Shown here: piece after piece, positions 1 to 11,250 of the stretch
Numbering within the stretch: position 1 is the stretch's first letter
Layout of the letters: each line of letters opens with the position of its first letter
DNA from: Ifrita kowaldi
Lineage: Eukaryota > Chordata > Aves > Passeriformes > Cinclosomatidae
Assembly: GCA_013398055.1 (NCBI GenBank)
Contig: VZRS01004535.1
Coordinates: forward strand, 124,001 to 188,000
DNA length: 64,000 bases
Direction of reading: 5' to 3'
The notes under the pieces: model-generated
What the model was told of the DNA's origin: nothing
Databases searched by the model: none
The model's input: only the letters and a program-made list of their open reading frames with translations
Translations under genes and position numbers: made by a program

Positions 1-3000
1 CATACGTACTTCTCCTCATCTTTGCTTTTGCAGAGTCAATCTAAAGCATGATAAACTACTGTGATTGCTGGGGAGCCCTCAGTATTCACTCTCCCCCTTC
101 ACCCTGCCCTCTCGACAGGAGAGGCAATAGATAGCAAGACCTGTTTCTTCTTTGTATGCAGCTTCTTTTGCACTTGGATCTGGCTCAGAATGTAGCAAAT
201 GAAATTCCTTCTTGTCAGCATATTCTGTTTCATTAGTTGGCAGCAGCAGGACTGTTTTTAAGCCTTAATCGTAGCTAAAATTGATGGGCTCTTATTCTTA
301 GGCAGCTTAAAGCTGGCTGAAATAGATTGCCAAGCAGAGAATGCTTTTCGAAAATCTGATCACTGTTTTACAGCCCAGGTCTGCTTAAAGTCAAGATTCT
401 TCTGTCTCACTATTACAACTGAAAAGCAGCATGCTATTGCTCTCTGATTTAAACACGCATCTAAATTCTGATTTGGAGAATTTCGTATTTGTAAGAGACC
501 TAACTCTGAACTTTGATCGCTGACTCTGTTCTGCAAATGACTGGACCCAAAATGTTCTCTCAATACCAGTGAGATATTTCTGTGATCCAGACTCCAGAAT
601 ATGAATACCCCATGTCTACTTATTACACCACAATGTAACTGTCTAATTGAATTTAGAAATGATTTTGTGTTTTATTATTTAGTCATCTCATAAATAGTAC
701 ATAGTGAGAAAGAAGATCTCCTAGTTTCTTTGGAAGGATACTGACTTACATGACCTTTTCCAGAAGACAGAAGAAGGAGCCGTACACAGGGCTTCACTGT
801 GCTTAAGCATGCTGATCTGCATATTGCCACAGACAGCTTTCGAGGAATAGCTTAGCATATCCTCCTTTCATCTTACTTGTAACTCTGCTCAAAACTCCTG
901 TCTGGTGGTCTGTGCTTCAGATTCACATCAAAGATGTCAGTGTGCTGCTTTTAAGGAACAGATTGGGTAAGCCTTGCCTAGGAAGCATGGGTAAATTTCT
1001 TCAAAGCTTAGGTGCCTACTTCTTTTCCCCTACCTCTGCTTCTATCCTGTTTTTTCTTTCTCTCACTTCTTTCATATTTGCCTCCTTTCTCAGTTCTCAT
1101 CTTGTAGTTTTCTTCAATACATCTTTTTTTCTCTTGTCCCCTGTACTCAAAAAAGAGTGAAGAGCTCATGTTCTCATCACTCAGTTCATCAGGTTGCACC
1201 TCTTCCCTAAACCTTTCCGTGAGAAGCGACTAGCCCACTGTGCTGTCAGTGCCTTGCTGAAGTGGTCTTGTAGTCGGGGCCTTGGTGAGTCGTGAGGGTG
1301 AAGCAAACCATGCAATTTCTGCCATGTTTGCAACCACTTCTCTTTACTGCATCGGTTCCAGCATTAACGCAACACATTCCCCAAAAGCAGCATAGTCTTG
1401 TGCTGATCATGCCGGAGCCCCAGACTCTCTGAAATTCTTTTAAATTGAAAGAATAGATCACAGAAGCACCTACTGCATTTTCTCGATGCTCTCAATCACT
1501 TTTAATGACAACTGTCAGTGCAAAATACCTGTTACAGACGAATAAGGATGAAGCACCCGTCTTTTCCCAAGATGCCATCCTCCTAGAAAGAGATCTGTGT
1601 GGTTTAAGCAGGAATCTGGTGTATTAAGAACTGTGAGATTTTTACCTCGATGTGATAAATGCAGCAGAAACAGGCATGTGCAAAATCCCGATGGATGGGC
1701 ACTGATTATTCTGCAGTTTGTACTGCTCTCTGGTGGGATACATGCGTAAAAACAGTCACCCCTAATGAATAGCAGCGATCTGATCTGACTGCTGACTCGC
1801 TTGCCTTACCTCCGCTGGGGTCACAGCAATTTGTGCTGGAAAAGGTAATTTGCTTATTCTAGCTTCTCACAGAGGCATTGCTTGCAGGTGGCAGACCATC
1901 ATGGGCTCCACTCTGAAACCTGAGGTGGAAGGGAAAGTGTCTTGTTCACTCTCCAAAGGCAGGTCTCCCGTTCTTGAATTTAAATACTTGCCTTGTAGAT
2001 TCCTAAAAGCATTTCTGGAAGGAAATTACCTACTTTATACAGATAAACAGTCTTTACCTGCAAGCATACAATGCAGAGTGTGTGTATTGTCTGGCTTTGC
2101 TGTTATCATATGAGGCAAAAAATGAGGAAAATCAAGACCCACTGCATAAGAATTTGTTAAGCTTATCTTTCATACTGCTGTCAATGTAGAAAATAAAATG
2201 GCATCTTTCTAACCACCCAAAACACTTTCACTGGTACTTCAAAGCACCTGTGAAGCAGATTGAGTGGGTGCTGACTCCTGCTTTTTAGCAGTGTGTCAAG
2301 ACACTGGGGGTAGAGGATGTGAGGGCTGGAGATTTTGAGGCATGGCCCCGGGGAGCGTGATCAAAGCAGGGCACTGTGTGAAGGCAGCTCCTCTGCTCTG
2401 CCTCCTGCAAAACTGCCCTGTTAGAGTGCATGGCACCACGACAAAAACAGAGCCCAGCCTTAGCTGCTGAAGGATTTTTGAGTGAGGAGTTCCTAATAAG
2501 AAGTTAATCACTATTCTGTGATGATTATATGATGAAGAACATGATTTCTGTGCCACCTCAGATAAGGGTATCGAATCTTTTGGACTTGCATGTAGCATGT
2601 GCCCAGATAGTAAAAACTCAAGTGTATTCAGTGTCATGCAACTGAATTAATTAAAAGGTGAGGGTTTTTCTTCAGAAATGTACTCATTTTGTAAAAAAAG
2701 CAGACTTTTCACAGGAGGCAGATGAGGATTTGACTCTGAGCTCCTTAAAGTTTATGTGTTGAATTATGCTGCAAATGGAAGTGATCATTACACCAAATGA
2801 CTGCACTGGGTGATAAGGTGGTACAGGAAAAAAGGCCTCAAACTTCGTCAGACAAAGTGAAGACAATACCTGAAGTGAAATGCTGAAACTCCTACATAAT
2901 GCAGTTGTTAGTGAAAACAGTGTTTGCCTCTCTCATTTGGAGTTTCTGTATGTTGTCTGTTGTTTCAGTAGTAAACAATATTGTTAGGCGTCTTAGCTGT

Positions 3001-3067
3001 TGGCATAAAATAGTCTTCCCTCATTTGGATACCTGCATACATTTTAATGTATCTTCAACATTTGCAG
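1..3067 (+). other. Probable CMYA5 intron (no supported exon)
   Basis: This stretch lies upstream of the first recognisable CMYA5 exon and ends in a good acceptor (pyrimidine-rich, then TTTGCAG at 3061-3067). The next upstream exon must end with two bases of a codon and should encode the first strands of the fibronectin type III domain. I found no segment that meets both conditions. A strong acceptor before 34 and an acceptor/donor pair around 921-966 exist, but neither gives FN3-like protein. The upstream exons therefore probably lie outside the window. Confidence 0.5.
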
Positions 3068-3201
3068 ATCTTTTGCTGGTATAAAGAAACCTGAACTGAA
3101 AGTATCCCTGGAGCCCAATGTGAACTATTTCTTCTACTTGAGGGCTGTCAACCCATTTGGGACAAGTGAACAAAGTGAAGCAGCTCTCATCTCAACTAAA
3201 G
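3068..3201 (+). CDS. CMYA5: CMYA5 exon: C-terminal half of a fibronectin type III domain
   Basis: The exon is 134 bases, with acceptor TTTGCAG and donor AAAG|GTAGAT. One base completes the preceding codon, 44 codons follow, and one base is left over. The peptide has the typical end of an FN3 domain: a leucine-then-proline turn (SLEPNVNYFFYLRA) leading into AVNPFGTSEQS, which matches the F and G strands (Y-x-x-x-V/L-x-A-x-N-x-x-G-x-S). CMYA5 (myospryn) is a very large striated-muscle protein. From family knowledge it anchors protein kinase A, binds desmin, titin and dysbindin, and sits near costameres, Z-discs and the junctional sarcoplasmic reticulum. Its C-terminus is TRIM-like, with FN3 repeats followed by SPRY. 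FSD1 and FSD2 share this FN3-SPRY layout, so the exon alone does not separate them; the last exon does. The earlier exons are not in the window. Confidence 0.8.
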
Positions 3202-3994
3202 GTAGATCATCATTTCCTGATGTCAAAACAATGGGATGAAAGGGCAAAGTGGCCAAACATTTTTCTATGGAAATTATACCTGAAGTTCCCAACATGGCTG
3301 TGACCAAGTTATTGACGTTTTTATTTCATTAACTCAAATTTACATTTTTTTCTGCTTAAAATTAGCATAATCAGGACTACTTCACTTGAAGTTTCTATAT
3401 TTATGTCCTATGTAAAACTGGTGTGACCTCAGAAGCAAAAATGTTGAATTCTGTCAGAGAGATTAAGTGATTAAGTATTCTTCAGGGATCTCAGTTTGCT
3501 TGAATCTGACAGAGCACAATCAGATAAAAGTTGTCATGACCTAAAGAAAACCTCTCACAATTAAAACCTAATGGAGTTTGAGTGATGAGGAAGCATGCAA
3601 AGCAGTTTTAAAATTTAATGGGTGATTCAAAGTCTAGGATTTTCAGATAAATAGTGTTAAATTATGTATGGTTCTTCCAAATCAGCCTCAAAATTCAAGT
3701 TTGCTATTTTGAAAAAAGCAATTGATTGAAAATTATTCAGCCTTCTTACATACTCTTAAAGTCCTCTTTATCACCTAGCTGCATTTCTGAATATTAGACT
3801 GCTGCCCCAGCTTGGAAGACTCCTTGCATTTGCATCCAATTTTCTGTCACTCCTACCTGCCAGCAGACACAACTCTGTCCGGCTAAAATGGACAGAGTAA
3901 TGGCCATAATTGTTGCTTAACATTTTATGATTCATCTCATGTTAATGTAGCCAGCCTCTCAGATCTGGTGTTTCTTTGTCATGAATTGTACCAG

Positions 3995-4094
3995 GAACTC
4001 GATTTCGCCTGCTAAGTGACACAGCCCATCCTGCATTGCAAATCTCCTCTAATGCAACAGTGATCCACCTTCCTGAGAAAACCAAACTCACTGG
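3995..4094 (+). CDS. CMYA5: CMYA5 exon: FN3-SPRY linker and start of the B30.2/SPRY domain
   Basis: The exon is 100 bases, between acceptor TGTACCAG and a consensus donor GG|GTGAGT. Its first two bases complete the glycine codon begun in the previous exon, 32 codons follow, and GG is carried into the next exon. The peptide GTRFRLLSDTAHPALQISS and its continuation fit the opening of a SPRY domain, where F-x-L-x-x-x-x-A-H-P-x-L is the usual first strand after the linker. The phase agreement with both neighbouring exons is exact, which supports a real spliced gene and not a processed copy. The introns on either side are short, 793 and 951 bases. In the family this segment begins the protein-binding SPRY module. 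Confidence 0.82.
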
Positions 4095-5045
4095 GTGAGT
4101 AGCAGTATGACAAGCACAACCGTTCTGTGGGGTTCAGGATGTATCCCTTGTTTTAATGTTTTTGCCAATAGGCATCTTGCACATCACACTGATTTTGTAG
4201 AGGAACAGAATCATTTTGGTCACGCAGCCCCTGGACTTTGTGCAATTGAACTCCCCTGTCAAACACTGCAACATCTCAATAAAATTGGTGGTGGGATTGA
4301 TGTAGGTGCTGGGAAGAGTTCAGTGTCGCACTAAGGAGTGGCCAGGAAGTCAAAGGCAGTGGTACCTACTTGGACTGCTCGATTTTTTCAGCCCATGGTC
4401 ACTGCTTAATTCATCAGAGTCTCAAAGCAATTTTTTGCTGCCCTGAAAAGGTCAGAGTTGTGGGTTTAGTTTTTAATACATTGTGGATAGAAGTAATCCA
4501 TCTTCCTTAGTTTGCTTCTCTTCTGAGGGCATTATTGGTAATGTTTTCCAAAATATTTGTGGCTTTGGAGAACTAGGAAGTGCTCCTGGGATATGTTAAC
4601 ATGGTTGTACCAGGCTAGCTCTATCCATTGAGAACATTGCAGGGGGATTGACATATCAGTCCCAGGAGAAGCACAGGTCCACTTGTATAACTTGTGCCAT
4701 ACTGATATGGCTTTTTAAAAGGTGATGAGGATTTACTGGTTTATGCACTTCTTGTTGCTGTTACCACTGAATGTACACAAGGTGTTTGTGACTATGTTTA
4801 CATAAAAACCACCAGCTTCTAGTTTGCACAAGCCTTTGAAATTTGAGGTCCTTTAGATAAGTCCATCTCAGTGCAAAGATGAAAAGACACTCAGTTAAAT
4901 CTTTGATAAAACCGTGCAGTTAGAACAACAGAGTGCAATTCATTAGTAATTTTACATGATGCTTCATGATGTGACTGAAAGAAATACCACAATATGGTTC
5001 ATCTGCCACCACACTCTCTTTACTGTATGCCTCTTCCACAAACAG

Positions 5046-5222
5046 GTTTCCTTCAGTCCTGGGTGAACTGCTGCCTGCTCAAGGATGTCATTACTGGGAA
5101 ATTGTTGTCTCTGCCTGCAGAAGCTACAGGATTGGGATTTGCTATGAAACAGTAACACAGAGCAGTGTCCTGGGGCTGAGTGATACCTCCTGGTGCATGC
5201 GATGCTGTCCTACACAAACTAG
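5046..5222 (+). CDS. CMYA5: CMYA5 exon: central B30.2/SPRY strands
   Basis: The exon is 177 bases. The acceptor is CCACAAACAG and the donor ACTAG|GTAAAG. Its first base completes GGG (Gly) with the preceding GG, and it ends two bases into a codon. The peptide carries the hallmark SPRY segment G-x-H-Y-W-E-I-V-V (from QGCHYWEIVV) followed by Y-R-I-G-I-C, and then the S-W-C-M motif that precedes the next strand. The H-Y-W-E tetrad is the most recognisable feature of the B30.2 fold. The cysteine-rich end (RCCPTQT) agrees with my memory of the CMYA5 SPRY domain, which also has an aromatic-x-x-C pattern here, better than with FSD2. No stop or frameshift is seen, so the exon looks functional. Confidence 0.85.
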
Positions 5223-6079
5223 GTAAAGAGAAGTCAGTCTGGCTGCTTGGGAAGTTACTTGTCCTTCCTGAAAATAAAGCTGGCCAGCCACAAGGATCAT
5301 GAGAGCAGAAAGGATTCTTCTGCTTTCTATATGCAAATTTGAGTAATAAGAAAAGGACATCTGCATAAGATCTTTAGACCTCCTCTTAGTTTAAAAGGTC
5401 TTATAAAGCACCTTAAAATTAATCTCAAACAGATGATTTTAGCACCCTTCACCCAGACAGTGAATAAAACTTAAAGAACTAGTTTGTTGCTGCTCATATC
5501 CTGATTTGCTTCACTAAACCCCAGCAAGTGTATTTATTTCCATAAATGCAGCCTTTTTAGGACATACTTCCATCTGCAGGAGACGTCAAGCCTTGATAGG
5601 GAATGTTTTCTCCTGCCTGGTCCTTCACAGCGATAAGCACTCACCTGCCACTGTAGCAGGACTGCAGGGTGCTGGGGTAGTCTATGGTAGCAGGCCAGGG
5701 CCAGGATGCTTGGAGGTTTGTAATGCACCACCCTGCTACTTTGTAAAGGTGCTCTTGATCTAAACAAGTGTGCTTTTTCCAGTGTGAAATCACACAGATG
5801 TGTGAGCATAACTAGCTAAATGAAACATCCAAGAGGCTTTTTTTTCTTAGAGTCCAAAGATGCCAAGTGAAAAGGCTCGTCAGGATGCCAGGAAGGGCTT
5901 GAAGCAGTGCCACATTTGCTTTGCCTATGTCCTGAGCAAAATGCTGTTGCCATGTGATAGGCTGCTCTATGCAGCCACCTGTTAATAGATTCGAATTAAG
6001 CTGCAGGTTATTTCTGGCAAATTGCTATGGGGAGGCTCATTGTATTCTGGTTTCCATTTTCCTACAGCTTTCTTTACAG

Positions 6080-6320
6080 ATTTCTTCACACTGGTGTGAT
6101 GAGTGACGTCCATGTGACGGAACACCTGGCCAGGATTGGCATCCTGTTGGATTACAGTAGTGGCAGGCTGTTGTTCTTCAATGCAGAGAGAGGACTGGTG
6201 CTGTTTGCCATCAGGCACAACTTCACCGAAGCTGCTCACCCAGCCTTTGCTCTGGAGAAGGCGGGAGTGCTTACCCTGTGCACAGGAATGGAGCTGCCAG
6301 AGTTCGTGAAGCACAGCTAA
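6080..6320 (+). CDS. CMYA5: CMYA5 terminal coding exon: end of SPRY domain and stop codon
   Basis: The first base completes an arginine codon (AG|A), 79 residues follow, and TAA is at 6318-6320. The peptide contains VSDVHVTE-like sequence (MSDVHVTEHLARIGILLDY), then a strand ending R-L-L-F-F-N-A-E, then H-P-A-F-A-L-E-K, the standard last strands of B30.2/SPRY, and a short tail ending VKHS. From memory, the V-S-D-V-H-V-T-E, G-I-L-L-D-Y and H-P-A-F-A-L-E-K-P series with a short charged tail is typical of vertebrate CMYA5, whereas FSD2 ends differently. That is why I choose CMYA5. Two acceptors 12 bases apart (AG at 6066-6067 and at 6078-6079) both keep the frame. I prefer the second because it gives a spacing closer to the family and follows a better pyrimidine tract. 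Confidence 0.85.
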
Positions 6321-6655
6321 TCTGCTGCTTCACAGTTTCCAGAAAACTGACAAATACAGCATCAGGAGATAGCGAGAGGAAGAGGTACGCCGGGAAGGGA
6401 TAGCTAGTCTTCACTGATGAATGCTACGTGCACAGCTCTCCTTCACATCATCAGTAATTGTAGTTACTGCTCAGACACATAATCACCCTGAGCCTGGAAG
6501 AAAATCGACTCCTTCAGATGGAGCACGCACCTAGTGATACACAGAGCAGTACTTCTAAGGGGATAAAGAAGTTTTGTTAGATATGATAGTGCTAGCTATC
6601 TTTTTAAAGTTAATTGTGAACCCGTGTATGAAATAAATGCATTTCTCACTGCAAT
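6321..6655 (+). other. CMYA5: CMYA5 3' untranslated region
   Basis: Sequence follows the TAA directly and runs to the first canonical polyadenylation signal at 6632-6637. The cleavage site is not known; about 15-25 bases after the signal is assumed. No repeat is seen in it. A longer UTR using a later signal cannot be excluded. Confidence 0.6.
6632..6637 (+). terminator. Polyadenylation signal AATAAA for CMYA5
   Basis: Exact AATAAA hexamer about 310 bases after the CMYA5 stop codon, on the gene's own strand. It is the first such hexamer downstream of the stop. Confidence 0.6.
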
Positions 6656-9402
6656 ACATGAAAGTTATTGTTTCATCATTTGCCAGGACAGCCAGAGCCT
6701 GAGTCCAAGATGATGTGCTTGGAAAATGTATGAAAATTTCAACAACTGAAACATGCTGCAGATTGATATATCCTGTGCCATTGTTTGCCAACTCTTTAAT
6801 GCACATATTAAGAAAACTTGAACACGCAGAGATCCTCATGTTTGTAGAATGAGGGAGTCCAAAGCTAGTTCTTCATATCAGCCATGTAGAATCTGAGTAT
6901 GCCACATCTACTGAAGCTGCTCACAGCAGACTAATGGCTACCTGACTGTGTCAGTAAATATCCGTGCTTGTGAATAGCTACTCATGAAACACAGGTATAA
7001 GGAAACTTGATAGTAGTGGTAAAAGTCTTCTCTTGTGGTTTTCATTCTCAGTTTGTTGGGTAAGTGGTTTTGAAAGTGAAAGGCAGGTTGCTACGCAGGA
7101 CCTTGTGGATCACCACTTTTCTGTCACTGCTTCTTACCTTTGCTCTTACAAATTTGATGCTCCTAATTTCAGATTTGTGTACATTTTCCTGCATCTGCCC
7201 CACTCTTCCCTGTTATCCAGTCTAGTACCAGCACCATGACAGCAATGTGCAGTGTTTCAGGGCCACCAAAACAGGCAGGCTAAATTTGGTTTATGTCAGC
7301 ACAGGAATAGGATGCTGATTTTTCCCCGTGGCTTTTTCAAACCATTTTTCCAAGCACTTCACATGTTGATGGTATGGCTGGCTTCCTGCCTGTCTCAAGG
7401 GCCGAACGCACACATGCCAGTGGTGCTGAACTCCAGGGAGTGCTGGGGGAAATTAATCTTAAAGCAGGCAGGCAATGTTTTCATGCTGTGCCTGCTCTGG
7501 AGATTTCTGCCTCAGGGGACTCTGTTGCCAGACTCATTTTTGAGCTCAGCTGAAGAGCTGTACTCTCCGAATTAAAACAGGTTTCAGGAGTGTAATAGAG
7601 AGAGCTTGCAGCTGAAAAGAGGAGTTAAATGAGTTACAATGAAGCTTCTGCTTTTTATGCTCAGAGAAGGTGCCTGCTGCTGTTGGTTTATTTATGATTT
7701 AACACCACTAAGGCATGTGTTTTCTGCTCCAGCCTGCTGTATGCTTGTCATCCCAGGAGAGCCACAGTCCAGACTGTCACAGCAGGCTCAGGCAAGCCTG
7801 AGCTTGGTTAAGGCAACACAAAGAGGATCCTGTGACCACGTATTTTAAGCTGGAGCTCTTTCTGGCATTTCAATAAAAGGGTGCCAGTTCTGAGTCCCTG
7901 TCAGGGAGAGAGTGGAATAAAATAGCAGGATTGTGCCCTGTTGGCTCAAGTGAGTGTTTTATAGAGGTGTGGAGGATGGTGAGAAAAGGTCCAGGATTAA
8001 TTGGGAAAGAAAGACAGAAAGGGTATTGGGGGTAGCATTACTCTGAAGGCTGAAGAGGAGGAGGCAACAGAAGGTAGGCTGGAAACTCACACAAAGCAGA
8101 TGGCGATAAACTAAGAGGCGGGTCAGTGGTGTCAGCAGGATGTGTTCCTCAGGATCCTGCAGCCAGTGAGCTCACCAAAGGCTTGACTGCCTCTGGAGCT
8201 TAATGTGGTTCTTAGAAGTAAGCCTGAAATATCCCAGTGCTGGGCTGATCTTACTTATGCCCCTCACCCTGATCTCTGCCATTCCAAAAGTGGGATTGCT
8301 TCATGGTCACCAGTATGATATATTGACAAGGGGAGAGACAGTGATGAAAGGAGAACAAAATTACAGGAAATGTTCTGGATGTTTTTTTCAGTGAAGGCGA
8401 GAAACAATTGCCTTGTCAAAGGAAACTATGTATTAGTAATTAGTGGTTTTAAAACGCAAAGTGAAAGCTTTGTCTATTGCCAGTTGTTATCATTCAGGTA
8501 CTACCACAACATCTGAGCTTGGCAAAATGTTTTTATTGGAGGTACCTACCTCATTCTTAGAAATATTTGGGTAATTTCAAAAAATGGCCTGTTTTCTTGA
8601 TGAATTTTATATAAGGTCCAGCTTTTAGATTGAGCAGTATCAAAAAGTGTATTTACTGTTTATGTGAAAGCTGGGTAAGTTATTTTAAAATGAAAGTGTC
8701 ATTCAAAGAGCTTAAACAGTACTAATTTGAATGTCTAAATCTGGTTTGCTTTAAGCTGTGCCAGATGAAGAAGTCCTGTTCAGAAAGATGGAACAAAGTG
8801 CGTGCTAAACAGAACACTATATCCAAGTTGAGTATAAGGAAAAAACTCCTATTAGTGAAGAAAGCAGACCCTGAAAGCCACAGTTAAGCTGGTAGGACTT
8901 AGAGTATATGGTGCAAACTCTCCTGCCCTTGGAAAGCTTAGAGGTACATCTGCTGCGATACTTTACTTGCCTGATGGGCATTAAGTTCAGGAACTTACTT
9001 TCCAGAAGGTGACTGTTCTTAGACACTTCAGTGTACAGTGCAGTCCATATGACTTTGCATTCAGATAAACTGAGGCTTGGACGTTCATTGCACTCACTTT
9101 TTCCAGACCATTGTAGCTTGTATACTAGAAGAAACAGACAAAAAATCCCAGTCACTATATTTTTGTTGTGCTTGATGAATTTAGCATTTAGAAATACCTC
9201 AAAACCAGCAAAGAGTATCACTGAGCTTGGCTCATAGTCACTAAGACTTCATGAAAATATTGAGAGGGTTGTGTGGTATCTGTACACAGTCTAGTCATCA
9301 TTCCATACTTACAACAACATTTTAAAAGTTACATGAACATCTGTAAAAGAGTTCACCAGTAATTTGGGGTTTATTTTCATTCTGAAGTACAAAAGCTGAT
9401 GC

Positions 9403-9424
9403 TTAACAATGTAAGCATTGTTAA
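9403..9424. repeat. Small perfect inverted repeat (9-bp stem, TAAG loop)
   Basis: TTAACAATG at 9403-9411 is exactly complementary to CATTGTTAA at 9416-9424, separated by TAAG. It may be chance in AT-rich DNA, and no function is implied. Confidence 0.6.
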
Positions 9425-9664
9425 TAAATAACTGGACTGACTTGAAACACATTGCATTAAAAGGAACAATTTCCTCTCGCTTCAGCAGATTTTAGATTTG
9501 GCTTGTAAACGCCTGTGCACTGAAATGAGAACATAGGCTTGACTGCAAAGAGAGAAACATTTATTTCTACTGTCAAAATAGGGCTGAACTGAAGTGTTGC
9601 TAGTATCAGTGGTATTGATCCGCAAACCTCACTTAGGTCAGTCTGCCCCAGAGAGAGTTTCATG

Positions 9665-9730
9665 CTTCGGTGCGACGTCAGGCAGACGCTGGCAATGCGT
9701 CGGCAAACCACAGCACGCGTGCTGTGTGCG
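9665..9730. promoter_or_regulatory. CpG cluster with CRE-like site and GCACGCGTGC palindrome
   Basis: Within about 65 bases there are eight or more CpG dinucleotides in otherwise CpG-poor DNA. The stretch includes CGACGTCA, one base off the cAMP-response element, and an 18-base perfect palindrome at 9709-9726 centred on CACGCGTG. It lies about 3.4 kb beyond the CMYA5 stop. A regulatory role is inference from composition only. Confidence 0.25.
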
Positions 9731-10389
9731 TGTGCAAGAACAACTCTGCTCTTGAACTAGCTGTTCTTTCAGTATGATTTGTATTGAAAATGGTCAAGTA
9801 ATGTCTTATTTTAGAAACAGGTACATTAACTCCCCCCAGACCACCATTGTTGAAAACTGTGTGCATGTTATCACGAAATCTGTTGTAAGACAGATACTCA
9901 ATAAGTTGTTGCTAAATCCACAGTGCTGTGATATTGCCCATGAAAGACGTGCAATATTATTTCTATTAGCATTGCAGGGGTTTTTAATAGGCATGTAAAG
10001 ACAGATTTAAGAGTAATGTGAAGTAGGATCTTTCAGATCATTCTCACTTCCAACTAACAAGTAGGACCTGTAGCATGTTGAAGTTTGATTTGAAAAATCA
10101 CATTCTGTGGTGTAATCACAGCTGCATTACTGTCATTTTGCTGATGGATTTACTAGCTATAGAGAATCCCAGTATGCTCAGACAGTCACAGAACTACCAA
10201 GGAAGAGAGAGCAACTCTTCCACTTCCAGCCTTGTGCTGTGGAAGAGATACTGAACTAGTGAAGTATCTACATTTTTCATGGTGAGTTTGTCCAGTTCTA
10301 AGACACAATGAAAAGTAGTATTTGCTGACCACAGATTATTCTGCAGGACAATTCCTGCAGGACACAGTCTGGAAGAAAATGGAATAGAT

Positions 10390-11250
10390 TTCTACCCTGA
10401 ACATTGAAGATCATCTAGTTTCAACCCCCCTGCCATGGGCAGGGACACTCTCACTAGACCAAGTTGTTCAGAGTTCCATCCAGCCTGGTCTGGAACATTT
10501 GAAGGGATGGGACATCCACAACTTCTCTGGGCAACCTGTTCCAGTGCTTCATCCTCAAATAAAGAACTTCTCCCTAATGTCTAATCTAAGCCTGCCTTTC
10601 TACAGTTTAAAGCCATTCCTCCTTGTCCTGTCACTGCATGCCCGTGTCAAAAGTCCCTCTACCAGTTCTCTTTTAGCCCCCTTTACATACTGGAAGGTGC
10701 TGTATGGTCTCCCCAGAGTCTTCTCTTCTCCAGGCTGGACAATCCCGACTCTCTCATCCTGTCCTCACAGCAGAGGTGTTCCATTCCTCTGATTATCTCT
10801 GTGGCCCTCCTCTGAACACACTCCAGCTCTTCATTAGAAGGGGCCCCAGAGATGGGCAGAGCAGTCTAAGCAGAGTGCTCACAGTCTCATGAGAGTGGCG
10901 GAGCAGAATCACCTCCCTGGTGGACTGCCGGCCATACTGCTTTTGATGCAGCTCAGGATTATCTGGCTTTTTGGGCTGCAATTGCACATTGTCAGGCCAC
11001 ACTGAGCTTCTTGTCCATCAACGTCCTCAAGTCCTTCTTGTCAGGGCTCTTGTCAACCCATCCTCCACCCAGCCTGTACTTGTGCCCTGACCCAGGTGCA
11101 GGGCCTTGCACTTGGCCTTGTTGAACTTCATGAGTTTTGCACAGGCCTAGCTGCCAAGCATGTCCATGTCCCACTTCCCTCCCAGAAGTGGCTCACACCT
11201 CACAGCTTGATGTTGGCAGCAAACGTATCATCAGCACATTTTCAAGTGAA
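10390..11250 (-). mobile_element. CR1 LINE fragment, minus strand
   Basis: Read on the plus strand, this shows the reverse complement of the CR1 3' end in the usual order: GATCATCTAGTTTCAACCCC, then the block about CCTGGTCTGGAACATTTGAAG and GGGCAACCTGTTCCAGTGCT, then the TGTGGCCCTCCTCTGAACAC region. Sequence from the 3' end of ORF2 follows. On the minus strand, peptide such as VQQGQVQGPAPGSGHKYRLG around 11065-11125 corresponds to the 'K-C-x-V-L-H-L-G' tail of CR1 ORF2. The copy is 5'-truncated and full of stops and small gaps. Borders are approximate. Confidence 0.88.

Larger units (their letters stand above)
6656..10389. other. Intergenic, mostly unique sequence
   Basis: No exon or interspersed repeat is recognised. 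Open frames are short and have no domain-like composition. Two small structures stand out: a 9-bp stem with a 4-base loop at 9403-9424, and a CpG-dense stretch with an 18-base perfect palindrome around 9665-9730. Both are listed separately. Confidence 0.5.

Noticed and set aside
34..60. Strong splice acceptor (TTTGCTTTTGCAG) near the left edge
   Set aside because: All three frames meet a stop within about 27 bases with no convincing donor before it.
921..966. Possible 46-base upstream CMYA5 exon between a good acceptor (GTGCTTCAG) and a GTAAGC donor
   Set aside because: Its phase can be made to fit the next exon, but the peptide does not resemble FN3 strands A-C and the exon is much too short for the missing half domain.
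1174..1283. Open stretch between an acceptor-like CACTCAG and a GTGAGT donor
   Set aside because: The translation is arginine- and leucine-rich without FN3 or SPRY signature and has no support beyond the splice-like edges.
10365..10395. CTGCAGGACA repeated at short spacing before the CR1
   Set aside because: A ten-base direct repeat is too short to be a target-site duplication, and CR1 elements do not normally make clear ones.
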